Positions 14,690 to 28,866 of a DNA stretch of 64,000 bases are shown piece after piece. The translations under genes and the position numbers were made by a program. Position 1 is the stretch's first letter. Each line of letters opens with the position of its first letter. The DNA lies in the NCBI RefSeq assembly GCF_963576545.1, contig NC_083637.1:20084507-20148506 (forward strand). The letters are read 5' to 3'. The DNA is from Limanda limanda. Taxonomy: Eukaryota; Chordata; Actinopteri; Pleuronectiformes; Pleuronectidae. Below the pieces are notes generated by a model, which was not told where the DNA came from, did no database searches, and saw nothing but the letters and a program-made list of their open reading frames with translations.

Positions 14690-14930
14690 CTAAAGTCCCC
14701 TTAAATGCTATCAGGCTCCGCTAACTTCCACACAAGCATAGATATCAGTTCCCTAAATATGACAGATTATCTTTTATGGGGAACCATGAATTTTTCATAA
14801 CTATGGCTATTTTGCCATCTGGATCCGCACCAGTCTCTTCCTTGACGCATTCCATATCCTTCCACCAAGTATCGTTTGCAGATGCACTAGCGTGTCCAGT
14901 TTTTGTTATAACCCAACTTTCAACAGACAA
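14690..14930 (+). repeat. Six-copy dispersed repeat family, copy b
   Basis: The diagnostic blocks are GTTCCCTAAATAT, CATCTGGATCCGCACCAG, CCATATCCTTCCACCAAGTA and GTGTCCAGTTTTTGTTATAA, in the same order as the copies at 44205, 46720 and 60010. It is diverged and non-coding. Confidence 0.6.
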
Positions 14931-15379
14931 ATGTCACTAATGTTATTTTACCTCCAGTTCCTCACTTTGACTGATCATCAAACTCATCCTTCTCATGTAA
15001 CTTGAATTGCATATTTTGTGTTTCATGCGGTAGGGACACGTTAATCTTAGTCGTGTTTGGTCCAAAATACTGTTCAAACATTGGTCATTTTCCAAGCCAC
15101 CCCTAACCCTGCTGAACTGCCTGATTGATTTGCTTTCTAAACTCAGCCACCTCATCCAGGCGCTGGGGCATTTGGCAGCAGGCTCTTATAAAGATGAACT
15201 GGTACATGTCCTATTTCCTGAGGTGTAATCAGACACCGCTTCCTTTAGACCAATTTCCTTCTTCCTGCTCTACGATTATTGGTTGTTATTTTCTGTGACA
15301 GGAAGTTATAAGCAGATATGGAAGGCCAAACCCACCACCAAGCCACCAGTCAAACCAACTCACATGGAGGGGAGATGCT

Positions 15380-15499
<120 letters not shown>

Positions 15500-18364
15500 T
15501 TCCATCATCTGCTTGCAAATGACATGTCTCAAATATGGCCATGTTGGCAGACCTAATGCAATCTGTTGGCCACAGTTTTTTTCCCTTACGATCCGCCCTG
15601 CTCTTCCTCCTTTCTGATCTAGTGGTTTGGGGTTTTCAAACCAGTAAAACAGATGTTTTTTTTGCTCTGCTAAATGGAATGTACTCTTTCTGGTAATATA
15701 ATCCCCACATTTGGCTTCATCTACCCAGGAATATTAACTGGGCTTTAGAAGATTACTCTTACTTAGAAAAACCAATACGTTGCAGACAAACTTTAGGGAC
15801 AAGTGCAGTGTAAAAGGTGAACATCAGCCCAGGGCGGTTTGCGCTCAAGGTGTCACGGTCACGTGAGCTTCTTATTTGCATCGGGTGATCTACTCTCCAT
15901 ATTCCAGCTTTTGCTTGCAACATTCACAAAGGATGTGGTTGATTTCCGCAGCGTGCTGTTTTGCGGCCTCTTCATAGCCGCGCTCCCTCTTCCCTCTGCA
16001 GGCTAATGCAATTTCTGAAAACCACAGAGTGACTGTTGCATGTGTTTGCACTTGCTGCCTCACGGTGCAGCGCTGAAGCAGACAAAAGCGTCAGTTCAGT
16101 GTTCACAGGTTTGTGCGGGATGAAGCTGCTCAGAGAGAGAGAGAGAAAGGGAGGGAAGAGGAGAAAATTAGATTTTATAAGAGGAAAATTATGAACTAAG
16201 GAGACAAAGAAGAGAAAGTCTTGGCTGTGTAAGTGGTGATAGCGCTGTTGTGGTATCTTGGAGCTTTTCCAGTTCCGTGGCGCACACCTCCCCACACATT
16301 CACACACACACACCCACTTAGTGGAGGGCTGGGGGAAAGTAATGTCCCGACAGACTGTGGGCTGTAAGAAGCACCAACAATCAGCTGACCATAGCTGAGG
16401 GAGCAGAGGAACCGCTGTGAGAAGAAGAAGCAGGAGGCCAGAAACAGAATCAATCCTCAGTGATGGAAACTTTTTAATTTCTTTTCACAATCTCTTCACC
16501 TCTTGTTCTCCAGGCTCTTTCATTTCCGTACCCTATTTATCCACCGGGGACATTACAGTTTAATCTCCTCCTCATTAGTACTATTACACACAGTTTTTCT
16601 TTCTTCCACTGCTGTTTTCTTCTTTCATTTTACTCTCAATTTCTGTATCCACCAATGTTCTCCTTCTATCCGTCAGTTATTCTTTGTAAACTTGAACTCA
16701 TGCTGTCTTTTCTGTTACTCCACACATTCACCCTGTCTGTTCCAGCTCAGAAACCCGTTCTTCTGCGACACTATGTCAGTGTCTGGCAGGACTTTAACAT
16801 AACCTGCTCTGTGTCAGCGACGCCTCTGACTCGCATCCAGGACGCATGTCTAGCATCACCACCTGTTGACATTTCTCTGCCGTTATCACTTTCAAGCCTT
16901 AAAGGTGGAAGTACGAGAGTTGGGCTGATGGATGCTGTTAATCTGAAGCATCTTATTTTTATGAGCTGCTTGATCCAAATCCTGAAGGTCATGGTCTGTA
17001 AATAAAATAATTGAACGAAAATTAATGAAAGTTCAGTGTGGATAACTCCCTCCCTGGCAGTGATATGAGGTCTCACTCTGTTGGATTTGTTGGAACTGCA
17101 AATACATTTTGTTCATTTGTTGTACAGTGGTGTGATAGAATGGCAGCTCTGTTGTCACAAATTATCTTTGACAAGCACTGATAACCAAACCAACAAGAGC
17201 CATTTTTAATTTAGTCCTGCCAACAAGATGATACTGTAAATCACAGCCGAATAGATGCACCACCTCCAACATTTGTTTATTTTTTGTTATTAGCGTCATA
17301 GCTTTGTGAACCTGTGGTGGCAGGCAGATTTTATTAATTGTGGAAGGAGCCTGATTCACTGTTTCATGCTGTAATGTTAAGCTAAGCAGCTGCTGGTTGT
17401 CTCTTTTTATTTACTTAATTTCTAACTCTTGGCAACAATGTGGACAAGTGTATTTTCCAAAATGAAAATGAATTGAATTGTTGAGACTGGCAGAGATATT
17501 GGTTGGTTGATAGAAATCTTTTTTACTATATTGTTATCGGCTTTGGCCCCGAAAAATCCATATTGGTTCTAGTTATAATATAAAGTTAAATCAGACACCT
17601 CCCAGCCAATCAGAAGCAAGTATTTTAAAACGTGAACATTCAACTAAGCTCTTAAAATAAGACACGTATCTTTGTTGTGCATTTTAAGGTGAAACTTGTT
17701 CTTGCTTCAGATCACTGACTTAATTTAGTATCTAATTGATACATCCTGCCCTGATACAGTTTGAATAATAAACACAAGTGGTTCAGTGCTGCTGGAAAAC
17801 ATAAATTCATTGACTTGTTCAGTCAGACTCATCTGTCTTCCATTTCAAGCAAGCTGTCGCCCAAGGTGTCGACTTTCGGTACCCTCAGGGCCCGGTCATT
17901 CAGCAAAGACACAGACACTCACTCACGTTCACTTTCACATTCACTTAAAGGCCACCTGAATGATGGATGAAGTGTTGACACCAGGTTCCCTCTGCATTTA
18001 AGAAAACACACGCTGATAAATATATATTACTGCTTTTATGACGTATTGGGGCTGCAATTGTAATAGGTTGTAATGTTTAGAGAACGAAGAAAGGTTTTGA
18101 GCAATGAGGAAAAAAGCTTGCCAGAGTTGCATATATTGTGGACACTTGAATTATTTTCATTCCATTTCATGTTTGAATAGAACACAGATGTATCGTATGA
18201 TAGCCTCACTGTTGACCACTACCAAACCTTTCATCCTCTACAAAAGATAACTTTTCTGTCTGTTTGATTCTTTGTACAATCTTACAATGTCCTGAAACAA
18301 ATTCCACAAATTTAAATATGGCAACAGGCTGATCTTCCAATATTCTCCCTCGTACATGACGCAC

Positions 18365-18450
18365 AGGCCAAAATTGTGATTTTATTCTTGTAATAATGCA
18401 CCTTTTATCTTGTGTTACCACTTTATTCTCGTAATTTTAATACCTCTACT
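18365..18450 (-). repeat. AATAAAG-type degenerate tandem repeat, copy 3 (inverted)
   Basis: ATTTTATTCTTGTAATAATG and ACTTTATTCTCGTAATTTTA are the reverse complement of the AGAATAAAGT-GTAAT unit seen at 23690 and 28141. Confidence 0.5.
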
Positions 18451-20113
18451 ACTCTGTTGTAGTGCTTTATATTGTTTTTCATGATATTTCCCTTTTTCAT
18501 GTGGCTCCCATTAATTACAAGCCCAAACTCGATTATCTGCACCTGGCGTCAGGTGAATATCAAACCATGCAACCCCTTATCTCGAGACTGTTGCAGAGAA
18601 ATCAAGAAACCCAAAATAGATGTTGTCTTTGCAAAGACTTCATGTTGTTGTTCTCTTCCTCTAGAGTTGTGGGAAAAACTGGCACCTTATACGTGGATCT
18701 ATACGCTTTTTTTCCGGTTGTTCGGTCCAAACTGCAACACCCACAGTGAGAGAGCAAAATTAGTCTGCATGCTGGATGCACTTTTAAAACTTGGTCTCCC
18801 TAACTCCTTAACCAGAGGATTTATTGCTCCTGAATTAGAGCAGAGAGGAGAAATTACTGGTGGGAATGAAGCTCTATGATTAGAACAGTCATCATTTCAC
18901 ATCCTGTACCTGGGATAATATTTTGATGAATCTGTTCCTCTTAAGCCTCACATGGAGATTAAAGCTCCAGCAGCCTGTTCATGAATTTTTAAAAGTTCTC
19001 CAAAAGGGGTTTTATAAATGTGCAGCCACAGTTTAACGCACCTCTTGCTTACACTGTGTGTGATAAAGGTTGTGACCCGCATCAGGCTGTCTGACACCAC
19101 GCCAAGAAACCTCCTGTGATTATTTATAGCCTCTGCAAGGCCAAACCCCCCTTGGGAAGACGGAGTGGTTCAAACCATTGTGTAACTGTGTGTTTGCCTT
19201 CTTTGCCAATTGGAGCCATCTTCATCTTTGTGTGAGTTTCTGCAGTCTACCCCTATTAATTCTGGCTAGGATTCAAATGTTTTAATGCTATACAAATTCA
19301 GATAAGGTTAATCAATTTATCTTATCAGGCCTATAGCTCCGGTGTTTTGACAGTGCGTCGGTCCGGCCTCCTGCGCAGAGCAGTTCAATGTTGGTTTGTG
19401 CTGTTGTCTGACTCACTTCTCTCATGGGTGGGTGCGCCTCTTCTCTCAACGTGGCGAGGATATACACCCTGGGCAAACTTACTTACTTACACACACACAC
19501 ACACACAACCCTCTACACTCTTGAGGAATCCTCACACACACTACACTCTGGAGAAGGACACAGTGCTGAGAGATTAGCCAACACCTAGGCCTGCAGTCTG
19601 CAAACACGGAGAGAGCAGGTTCCATATGTAAAAGAGGAGAACAGAAATATTACACATTCACACTTGAGTATTTTACCACATGGTAAAGCTCCGTCTTATA
19701 TGTACCTCCTATTTTAAACACTGGTTCGTCTATATTTACCATCATTCATTCTAACCCCATAGGCTTTCACGCCTGTGAGTTATTCTGTGTCTTGGCCTCA
19801 GCTGACAGGAATGAAGTGTTTGCAAGCATTCTGGGGGCGTCGGAATAATGAAATCCCAGAATGCTGCCAATAAACTATTATTCGGTGAAATGGTGTCACA
19901 GCGTCTTCTATTTATTTGCCAGCTCTGTCGCCCAGCATAATGTATATCCCCGAGCAATACCAGGAAGTGCGGGGACATTATCAGGAATCGATGCGCTCGG
20001 CTCCATCTTGAGGTCTAACTCAGCTGGAAACCATTTACCCAGCGCTGCCTGGGAAGATGCAAGTGAGGGCAGACGGCTCAGTGCTCAAATCTGTGCCATT
20101 ACATCGGTAGTCT

Positions 20114-20124
20114 GGGGGGGGGGG
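20114..20124 (+). repeat. Poly-G run (11 G)
   Basis: Eleven consecutive G residues; length may be a sequencing artefact. Confidence 0.85.
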
Positions 20125-23100
20125 ATCTTAGCAATAGGGAGGCAGCTACTGGTAATGAGTGATATATGTATATTTTTTCCACTGACTCACAGTCATTCAT
20201 GTAGATTCAAATCAAGGGTTGCAGCAGTTGTCAAAGGCAGATTTTTCCCTTTATACTTGAGAGAGTTGAATGTGAAAACACTCCAACAAATGTATTGGGT
20301 CTTTTTTTTAAAGACATTTCCATTTTTACCTTTTTCTTCTTCATTTCAGTGACAGCTCGTGACACAGCATTAATAACACTGCTTTATCGGCCTTTTAATT
20401 ATTCTACTGATGCTGCTATAAATCATGGCCTTCAGTTTCTGCCTCTCTGAAAATCCATACTCGACATTTTCTTTTCTTTATCGCGTGGCTTGCTTGAGTT
20501 TGGCCGCAGGATCATTTCTTTGTTTACTTGCAGCACACAACCTGCTAACATTTGCAGTTGTGAGAAGAGGAGAGGAAGACTACTGACGGAAGTGATTACA
20601 GTGGCTGCGTCATGGATCCACAAGACCGCCCAGAGACACACACAGAGTTCGGACGAATTCTCCAGTGGACTGTGTCTTCCATTTCCAGTGAAATCGGTCT
20701 CTGGTTTCATTCTCAATGCTGATTGGCTTTTGGGTCATTGTGTCACGCAAACTTTTAACTCAAGTTCAAATGTATCAACTCGAGCGAATGCGGCGAATTA
20801 CTTTTCAACGAGTTGTATGATTCACGGTTTTTGGGTCGCATGTTGTGAGGGACGCAATTTAACTACTTTTCATTGACTTTTTATGTAATCTTATAGTGCG
20901 AAAAAATTCCCTTTGTGTTGTGAACAAAAGGGCGGTAATTATGCTACTTTACTACCCTTGCACGTAGCATTTTCACACATTTCTGCAGATAGAAGCGTTC
21001 TTTGTATTGGACATTGTGTTGTGTCCGTACAAACTCACAGTTTGAAAAAAACGTAGGAGAAATTTAGGATGAGACTACAAACATGTTCTTGTTTGATGCC
21101 CAAAGTCTTGCAATCGTATTCATTTCCATCCCACAAGCACACAACACTGTATTATTATTATTATGTGTTCCACTTTAAATCAGATCCAGACAGTACATCG
21201 CCGTCGTGCCACTTGTGCTCCATTGTTATTTTCAGAGCGGGGAGAGAGGCCGTAGCTCTTTTCTTTAGCGAATCCAGCAGACCAATTAGCACATCCAGCC
21301 TCTCTCATGTGGCTCTCCCTAATTTCAACCTCTTCTTGTCAAATGTAATTGGGAGCTGTGAGAGTTGATGAGTTGCCTTTAGACTGTCTCCCCTGTGAGC
21401 TCTTATTGTCTGACCTCACAATTGCAGGTTGCGGGTCCAATTTCAGCATCAACACGATGTCTCGAAGACAAAGTGTTTGGTGCTTTTGAGACCTACCTTT
21501 TATTGTCTTTTTGCGGATCCACAAAACTGCGGAAAGCGTTTAATTAATTTTCTCCGTCTGTCTCTCAGTCTCATTATTCAACTCTCATTTTTGTGTCTCC
21601 TTCTACCGCCCCTTTATTAAAGAATGCAATTTATCCGTAGAGTCGCGTTTGCCTCATCTTTATGGCTTTGAGCCCTTGATAAGCTAAGTGATACTTGAAA
21701 ACTGTCTAGCTGAGTAGAGGCAGATAAATGTGAAGTCCCTGGGGGACGTCGATTTGCTTCTATGTGTCCAACCCCAGCAAGTGAGGACGGCACCTGAGAT
21801 GAGTGGGATTCTCAATTAAAACCGACTCGTTACGGCTAAGCAAAACACGACAATACAAGTCAATTCCAACCTTGCTGCCCTACATTCAAACACATGAACC
21901 ATTCCAGGGGTGTTGGAGATAATAATACAGTAACATGGTATAAATACTGTATAACGTATAGTTATGAAATTTGAATGCAGCTGTCTCTAACTTATAAACA
22001 TAATACACAAAACATAATAAAATCAAACCATGAGTCAATAGCCCCCTGAAAATTCTCAGAGTCAAAATCGAACACCATTAAAATGAGTCTCCTCCTCTGC
22101 AGTGACGTTTAAAATGTCAGCTCCAGGGAGCTTTTCCACCACTCAGTGCGCTATTGACGTCCTGCTTTTTGGCCTTTATGGTGAAATCATTGAAAGGATA
22201 AGAAGATTCGAACTTTATAAGTGCCATTTTCAAAATGTCTTTTTCTGCCACACAAATGTTTCTCGATACAGAGGTGCCCCTCTCCCCTCTGTGTAAAGCT
22301 GTCACCTATTATGGAAGGGTTTAAATGTCATTCCGTGGTGGTGAATTATTAATGGGGATATGAAATTTTAACCTTCATCATCAAGACAAGGATAATGTTC
22401 GCATTTTTTAATGGATGACTACAATAAGAAAAACTAGAAAATATAGCAACTGTGTTTTCACGTTTTCACAGTATTTGGCTCATAAAGCTTTAATGGCTCT
22501 TTTTGTCCCCTTCAAAATGTCAAGTTGTCTCCTCTAAGGTCTCACCAAAGCTTCTTAAAGGACCTGGGTCAAGAGGCTTGTGGAGTTCAGTCAGCCATGA
22601 TTGTGCAAAGCAAAGATATATGAACACTGAGCTGCTTCAACAGAATGCAGTGCTGTGCACAGTTTACTAAATAAAACAAGTATAACGTAGCAATCCTTCA
22701 TTAAAATGACTCAAAACCACAAGGTCTATGTTATTTATTTTGTTGACTTATGTACTTACATCATCCAAAATAAATGTTTCCTCATCGTACTTCTGGAATT
22801 ATTTCACCATTACCATTAATAGCACCTGGGTTGAGATTGGTAGAGTTTCACTGGTAGTGGTGGTGAAGACAACAACTCCCATCAGCCCATGCTGCTTTCA
22901 GGACATCATAAAACCAGGTCATTTTAAAATTGATTTGATGTAATTGACCCCTAATGGCTGGAGTTGCCTATCGTACGATTATGCGTGAATTACTGTTGGT
23001 AGATCATTTCTCTTGTGTATTTCTTTTTAACGATAAGGATTCATATCTGTTGTCTCTCTGTTGGTGACTTTGTGTGAGCTCGTGTTTTTGTGAAGATAGT

Positions 23101-23689
23101 CACAAAATCAGATGTTTGTGTGATTGATGTTATACCGGTTGAAGTGTGCAGGCTTTTATTCCAGCTCGATGCAGGTGGGTCATCATTTCTTTGTACACAT
23201 TTCTTCAGAATGCATTTGCTTTTCCATAATGAATCCTGTGTAAATGTTTGAGTGCATAGAAGGTAGTTTACCCAAAGCATAAGGCTGCAGACTATTTGTC
23301 CTGCATACGTGCCTCAAGCTGTATTGTCTGTCGACTGGCTTTTGGTCAGTAAATAAATTCTTTAACAGTGATTCGAAATATCAGTTCTATTCTGCGCAGG
23401 GTTTGTTTTTTCCGTCCTGCAGAGTTTGCATGCTGTGTGCTGGATTAGCTCTGCCTTTTTAAAATCCCATTAAGACTCAACCCTATCAGTTACTTCCAAA
23501 CTCAGCCACTGTAAGCACACTTGTACTTAGCTGATTGTAGACTGAATGCATTAAGTACAAGTCAGCAATTCATTTTTTTGATTCAGTTACTGAAAATCAG
23601 TAACCCATTATTTTGAATCAACACATTTGCACTTGGTGAAGCGCATCTAAATTTACAATTTTATAACAGGGCCTCTTAAACGAAAGATT

Positions 23690-23780
23690 GAGAATAAATT
23701 GGCAATATAATGAAAAGACTTTACAAGAATAAAGTTGTAATATGATAACAATGAATATTGATATTACAAGAACAAAATGT
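23690..23780 (+). repeat. AATAAAG-type degenerate tandem repeat, copy 2
   Basis: GAGAATAAATTGGCAATATA, ACAAGAATAAAGTTGTAATA and TATTGATATTACAAGAAC are units of the same degenerate family as 28141-28245, in the same orientation. Confidence 0.5.
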
Positions 23781-24475
23781 TTTTGCTTGCATGGCCCTAA
23801 AAGTTTCGTATGAGAACCACAGCAAGGATACAAAGATGTCTTTAGGAAAACTTTCAGGGTTCAAAGTTATAGTCACAACGTAAGCTTGTATAATATTTCT
23901 GCAAATATATATTTCTTTCCAAGATCAATTGTGCCATATACTCACCAACACTCTCGGTCTAAGAATTTAAATCTGCAATTGACATCACAAAAAGACCGGA
24001 GTGCATGGTGAACATAAGACCCTGTGTGTGTGCTGTGGAAAAGCTGTCCAAATAAAAAGCAGCTGTTTCCCCCCCCGCGCTCGCCTGGAGCTTGAAACAG
24101 GAAGCTGGGCCCGGCCCTCGCAGCCTGCTGGGAAGACTGTTACACTGGTATGAGATCCTCCCCTGGAGAAACACTGCAGCAGCTTGTGTTCAAAGGGCAT
24201 CTTTTCCTTCTGCTAAGGGCCGAAAGTTACCTGGAGAAATGTGAACTTTTTTAAAAGAAAGTTAAAGTTAACAAGGCTCTGCATGGAGGGGCTTTCACTA
24301 AGAATGGAAGAGAAGGACCTTTTTCCAAACTGGAATAGGCTGGGTCGTTTTCTTACATGAATAGTGAAAGGATTAGTGTGTGTGTGCATGTGTATTAATG
24401 TGTGAGGTCATTGCTAAGATCCCCAGGGCGTTTTATTTTTTTATCCAGAACACGAAAAACAGGTAATTTTCAGAT

Positions 24476-24560
24476 TGCATTCCGTGGTTTTTTTGTAATC
24501 CTGCTAACTAACAGACAAACAAGCTAACGCAGATGTAAACATGTTCTTGTTTTGCGGAGT
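24476..24560 (+). repeat. Six-copy dispersed repeat family, copy c (3' part only)
   Basis: TTTTTTTGTAATCCTGCTAA followed by CTAACAGACAAACAAGCTAACGC matches the 3' part of the family (TAATGCTGCAGACTAACATG at 60.34 kb). Only this short piece is convincing. Confidence 0.45.
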
Positions 24561-25447
24561 TTATAATTTTTAGAATAGATTTACAAATACTTTTAAAGGA
24601 GCTGCTATAAGTTGCCTGACCAAATAAATTACTCCTCCTTCACAAGTTATTTTATTTGAGTAAAAGTTGCAGGAGTTTGGCCTTGGTGAATTATTAATTT
24701 ATCATCAGTGCTCCAGCCAGTCTGTCTGTTTTTGGAGCCCAGGCCTGTTTTCAGTCCATTCTATTTTGGCTCCAGATGACTGAGTTGTGGTATTACGCAA
24801 CGTCCTCTGGGGCGTTCATTATAAACAGGGTCCACAGCCACAGGAGCTGAAGTGGTTGAGGGGGGACGCAGTGCGAGTGCTGGCACAAAGCCAGGTCAGG
24901 TTAATCCGCTGACTTGGTTGAATGGAAGCGTTGAGAGTCGCTGAAGAAGAGAAGTGTCAAATCCACACCAGCTAACTAGGAATTTCTTTGCAGCTCACCG
25001 AGCTGTCCTCTCTGGAGAAATACAAAATCTTCACACATACGCACCCAGGGAGCCTGTTGCCTGTTCAAGCGCTGTCTCGAACCTGTTCACACTACAGAGA
25101 GGATCAGTGCTTACTGCTAAGTGGGAGTTTCCCACTTTGTTCCCCATAGTCCTGCTGGTTGAGACGCTCCACAAGAGCTAATTATCTGCTTTTATACCAT
25201 ACTCAGTGACCTTGACTTATGCCTGTTAGACAGAAAAGCACACAGTTATTTTTTAAATGTTATGTCCAAGGCATTTACAGTATTAAGACATGAGACCTTT
25301 TAAGGGATGAAAACAAAACATTTTTCTGTAGGAGTAGTGATGCTATCAGGATTCAAGTTTTTAAATTCTCAGTATCCATCAATTCTCAGAGACTTTCTCT
25401 GCGTTTCAAAGCATCAAACACACAACACTGAGGAAAGTTTAAGTAAA

Positions 25448-25965
25448 AGCTTTATTTCAGATGCATAGGTAGAAAAAGTTGTTTCAAAATGAATGACAAA
25501 AATATATAAATACAATAATCACACTCTTCTCCTGCCAGCCCCCTCGTGAAAACTTCAGAGAATGTCCAGATGAGCCCATGTGAAAAACACAGTGGGAGAT
25601 CCTTTGTAGGACTCATGGAGAGCGAGCGGGTGTGTTGATGACATTTCTCACATGACGGAGGCAAAAATGAAATGCCACACACGTAAAAGACACCAACGAA
25701 GATGTCAAGAGAGCTTCTGTTGATAAGGGCCCAAGCCGTGTTGATGTGTTGTAAACCACAACACATGATCCTGGAGTTCAGATGTTAGAACCTGTCTCTG
25801 TCTGATAAACAGCCCTCACGTGAACGCTCAATAGATTTCTGTAGCTGTTGTGAATGTGACTCACTGGAGAATCATCAGGTGCGTTGTACGTACGTGAAAG
25901 GCAAACTCTGGAGATAGTCCAGACCCCATTGGGTGGACGTTCTCCAGAGTTCATGTTTGAAAAGG
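25448..25965. mobile_element. MITE copy A, diverged relative of 40688-41232
   Basis: Collinear matches with the element at 40688 include GTTGATGACA near 25634, GAAGATGTCAAGAGAG near 25698, GTAGCTGTTGTGAATGTG near 25841 and GCGTTGTAC near 25881. The right end TTCATGTTTGAAAA (about 25950-25963) is a one-mismatch version of CATGTCTGAAA. The left end is decayed and placed approximately. An 11-bp perfect hairpin lies just inside the right end (25904-25914 with 25941-25951). Confidence 0.6.
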
Positions 25966-27280
25966 TGCCAACATGTTGGCTGGTGCATTAAGTTTACAGC
26001 ACTGGCGTCACCATCAGATAAATCGTTCCTGGTGATGTGAGTCAGATATCTTACTGTGCTCACTACAGTTGGGACTTCAAGTGTCTGACCTGCACCAGCC
26101 AATAGGCTTGTTTCAGGGACACGTGACCTTTAATGCAGATGAATCAGAGCTATAGATGCTGCAGCCCTGAACAGTCACGTTGTTCATATACGTTGTTGTC
26201 AGTAAGATGCTGCTGTTGGTGCACAGACTGATTCAAGTTATGTAGAACAGTTCACATTCACTCTTCATTCCAGAGGCCACTGGATGTGCATCGCAATCAC
26301 TTTCCATCTATGCTATATTCAGCAGAGTGTAGATTTCAATGTACCTAACGAATTGTAAGTTCTGCACATTTGCACAATAGCGGTTGAACTTGACGGTGAT
26401 CTCTGTTGTTTGTTGATTTTCTTCTTGTAGAAGCCACTAGAGGCTACAGAGTCATTTACTTTAAAGCCTGCAGCACCGCAGCTCTTCACAATAAGTCGAC
26501 CATGTGTGAAAATGCTTTCTTTACCTCAAAGGAGTTAGTCAGGCATTGATAACGTCAGCAGGGATCAGAGGCATGTAGCGCTGAATCCTAAGAATTGTTT
26601 ACACATAAGCATGCATACACCAGTAAATTGTACATAATATGCTTTGAGGGTTTTCCCTCTTTTCACTTTTAGTGCGTCATGGAGCTTTTTCTGTGCATGC
26701 AAAGGTCTAAGATATAAAGGACAAAGGGAGTCCTACTACTACTCCCACATGAAGCTTAACAGGGTTTTTCTTCTTGTATTCTAATTTCATAGTTTCAAAA
26801 CCCAGTGTGAAAACCGTTCTGCAGCACTACTATGACAAATGAGGAATGGCTCTATCTAAAATAAACCGGTGACCTTTACCATAATGGCAGATTGTAGGTG
26901 TTATAGCTGGGACGGTTCCCCTTGGTTGGCCATTTTGTAAATTGTACACAAACAAGCCCCCTCCTTCCATTGAATTACTTTCTACCTCTCCGCTCGAACA
27001 CATGTGTCCTTTATTTCTGCAGTGCAGGTTCCGCTCTCAATGTTTGGGTAGAAAACACCAGTAAAGGCTCTTTATAGTCAACATTTATACGATCATGTTT
27101 CCTGAGCTGAGCTTTGAATTAGTGATTAAATCCCTGTGATATTTCCTATACTCAGGAGCTTTTGATGTCATATGTAACCTCATTGATATTTTAAATACAG
27201 AACCTGTAATAATTGCTCTCTAACACCGAAGGGGTGATTAACATCTTGTCCTGCAATAGATCGATGCCCAACAAAGAATA

Positions 27281-27560
27281 GATATATAGATTGATGGATG
27301 GGTGGATGGATAGACAGATGTACTTCATTGATCCAAAACTGGCAAATCTCTGTGCTAAAGCAGCAAGGCATCACGTACTTAACAAAATATACAAATGATA
27401 AGGATTAAAATATAGATGATATAAAAAACATGTTACATGTAAAGAAGCTTTACTGTAGTTAGACCTTAATCAGTGAGCGGTGGGATACAACCTTTAAAAA
27501 TGTGTCTGTCTTTTAAGATGTATGTACAGAACAGTCTTTATACATAAACAGTTTAAAGAG
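27281..27560 (-). repeat. Probable LINE 3' tail
   Basis: A degenerate GATA/GATG run (27281-27320) leads into GTACTTCATTGATCCAAAAC and CAAATCTCTGTGCTAAAGC. That is the complement of a fish LINE 3' end (the ACTTTATTGATCCC-type motif). The rest is AT-rich and diverged, so the far boundary is approximate. Confidence 0.5.
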
Positions 27561-28140
27561 ACCTGAGAGGTTTTTGTGTCTGTAGAAAATTCACCTTTTC
27601 CCTCTCAGACCTGTTGTTGTGTCTGTCTGGAAATTGCATAGTGCAGTTATATGAAAGGAGATCAACCTTGGCCCTCATAGCAAATACATTGACCTCTGTG
27701 CCAAAAATTCTGATTTATAAAATATATAATGTGAATAATGAATAACGACGCAGCCTCAGCCACATTTCAGTGAAAAGCTAGGAGCCAGAATATATTTGTC
27801 CGTTGCTAGAAATTCTTACGTGGTTATTGGAAAATACATGCACAGGATTAAATGACTTGATAAAATGTTCAATAATACCTCTGCCGGAGTGAATTCACTT
27901 CTTTCTCTGTGACTCATCAGACAGAAGACATTATCATAAGTCTGCAGAGAGTGTGTTAACCATCAGACTTATGACTTATGTTAATAAAGAAGGGATCATT
28001 ACGCAGCAAATGGCCTGGCTGTGTGCTTGTTGTGTCTCTGCAAAGTCGGTCTCTTGTAGTCAGTGTGTGTGAAGCAGCTACCTGGGTTAATGTTTGTTTT
28101 TCTCTCTCCACATTAAAGAAAAAAAACACATCAGATCACA

Positions 28141-28245
28141 AGAATAGTATCCTTATGTTATGAGAATAAAATTATAATGTAATGAGAAAAAAAGTGTCTG
28201 AGAAGAAAGTCGTTATATTATGATAATTAAGTCATAATTTAGCTT
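28141..28245 (+). repeat. AATAAAG-type degenerate tandem repeat, copy 1
   Basis: TTATGAGAATAAAATTATAA, TGTAATGAGAAAAAAAGT, AAAGTCGTTATATTATGATA and AGTCATAATTT are degenerate units of about 20 bases of the TACGAGAATAAAGTCGTAAT type common in fish introns. Confidence 0.55.
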
Positions 28246-28835
28246 TGCTTTATTAAGCCTTTCACCGGTGCAGAATGGATTTTGAGATATTGACACAAGT
28301 TGTGTCGTTCATTTTGAAGGTGAAAGATTTATTTCTCAGGAGAATGAAGGAACTTGTATGGTCGTTATGAGGTGTTGCATGTAAGCAGACAAACTATGGA
28401 GAATCCAGTCCCTGAACTTACTCTGTCAAAGTTTATACAACCTGTTGATTCAACTCAAGTATTTATAATCATGGCTTTCATTTTTATTGCAAGTTTAATG
28501 TCCTTACTCAATCTTTTTATTTGTTTCCTACAGAGCTTGTCTCTATGTAATTTAGTTGTAGAACCTGATGTGTAAGTTGCTACTGTACAACCAGTCATTA
28601 TATAATTACACATTAGGCCAACATGACTTCCAGGCATCCAAACTGATGTGGATGAAGACATTTTACATCAGTATTGTAAAACAGCTGAACAATGACATAT
28701 GACGTATAGTGTGCTGCTCTCTGATTTGACGTACAAGACATATGAACAATAAACAATAGCACGAGCCTGAACCAACCCTCAGTTCCATTGTCCTCTACCA
28801 CCTCCACGTTACCTTTAACCCACACCACCCACATA

Positions 28836-28866
28836 AATATATATACATATATATATATTTATATAC
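28836..28866 (+). repeat. AT-dinucleotide-rich tract
   Basis: Imperfect (AT)n interrupted by a C and by TTT. Confidence 0.8.

Larger units (their letters stand above)
15500..24475. other. Intronic sequence, mostly unique
   Basis: Nothing coding is recognised. A 163-codon open frame at 19861-20352 has no recognisable domain and no codon or splice context. A GA-rich patch lies at about 16128-16165. A stretch near 17530-17590 (ATCGGCTTTGGCCCCGAAAA then ATCCATATTGG) may be a worn dispersed repeat. Confidence 0.55.

Noticed and set aside
19861..20352. 163-codon + strand open frame
   Set aside because: No domain, no similarity I recognise, no promoter or splice context, and it lies in a large intron.
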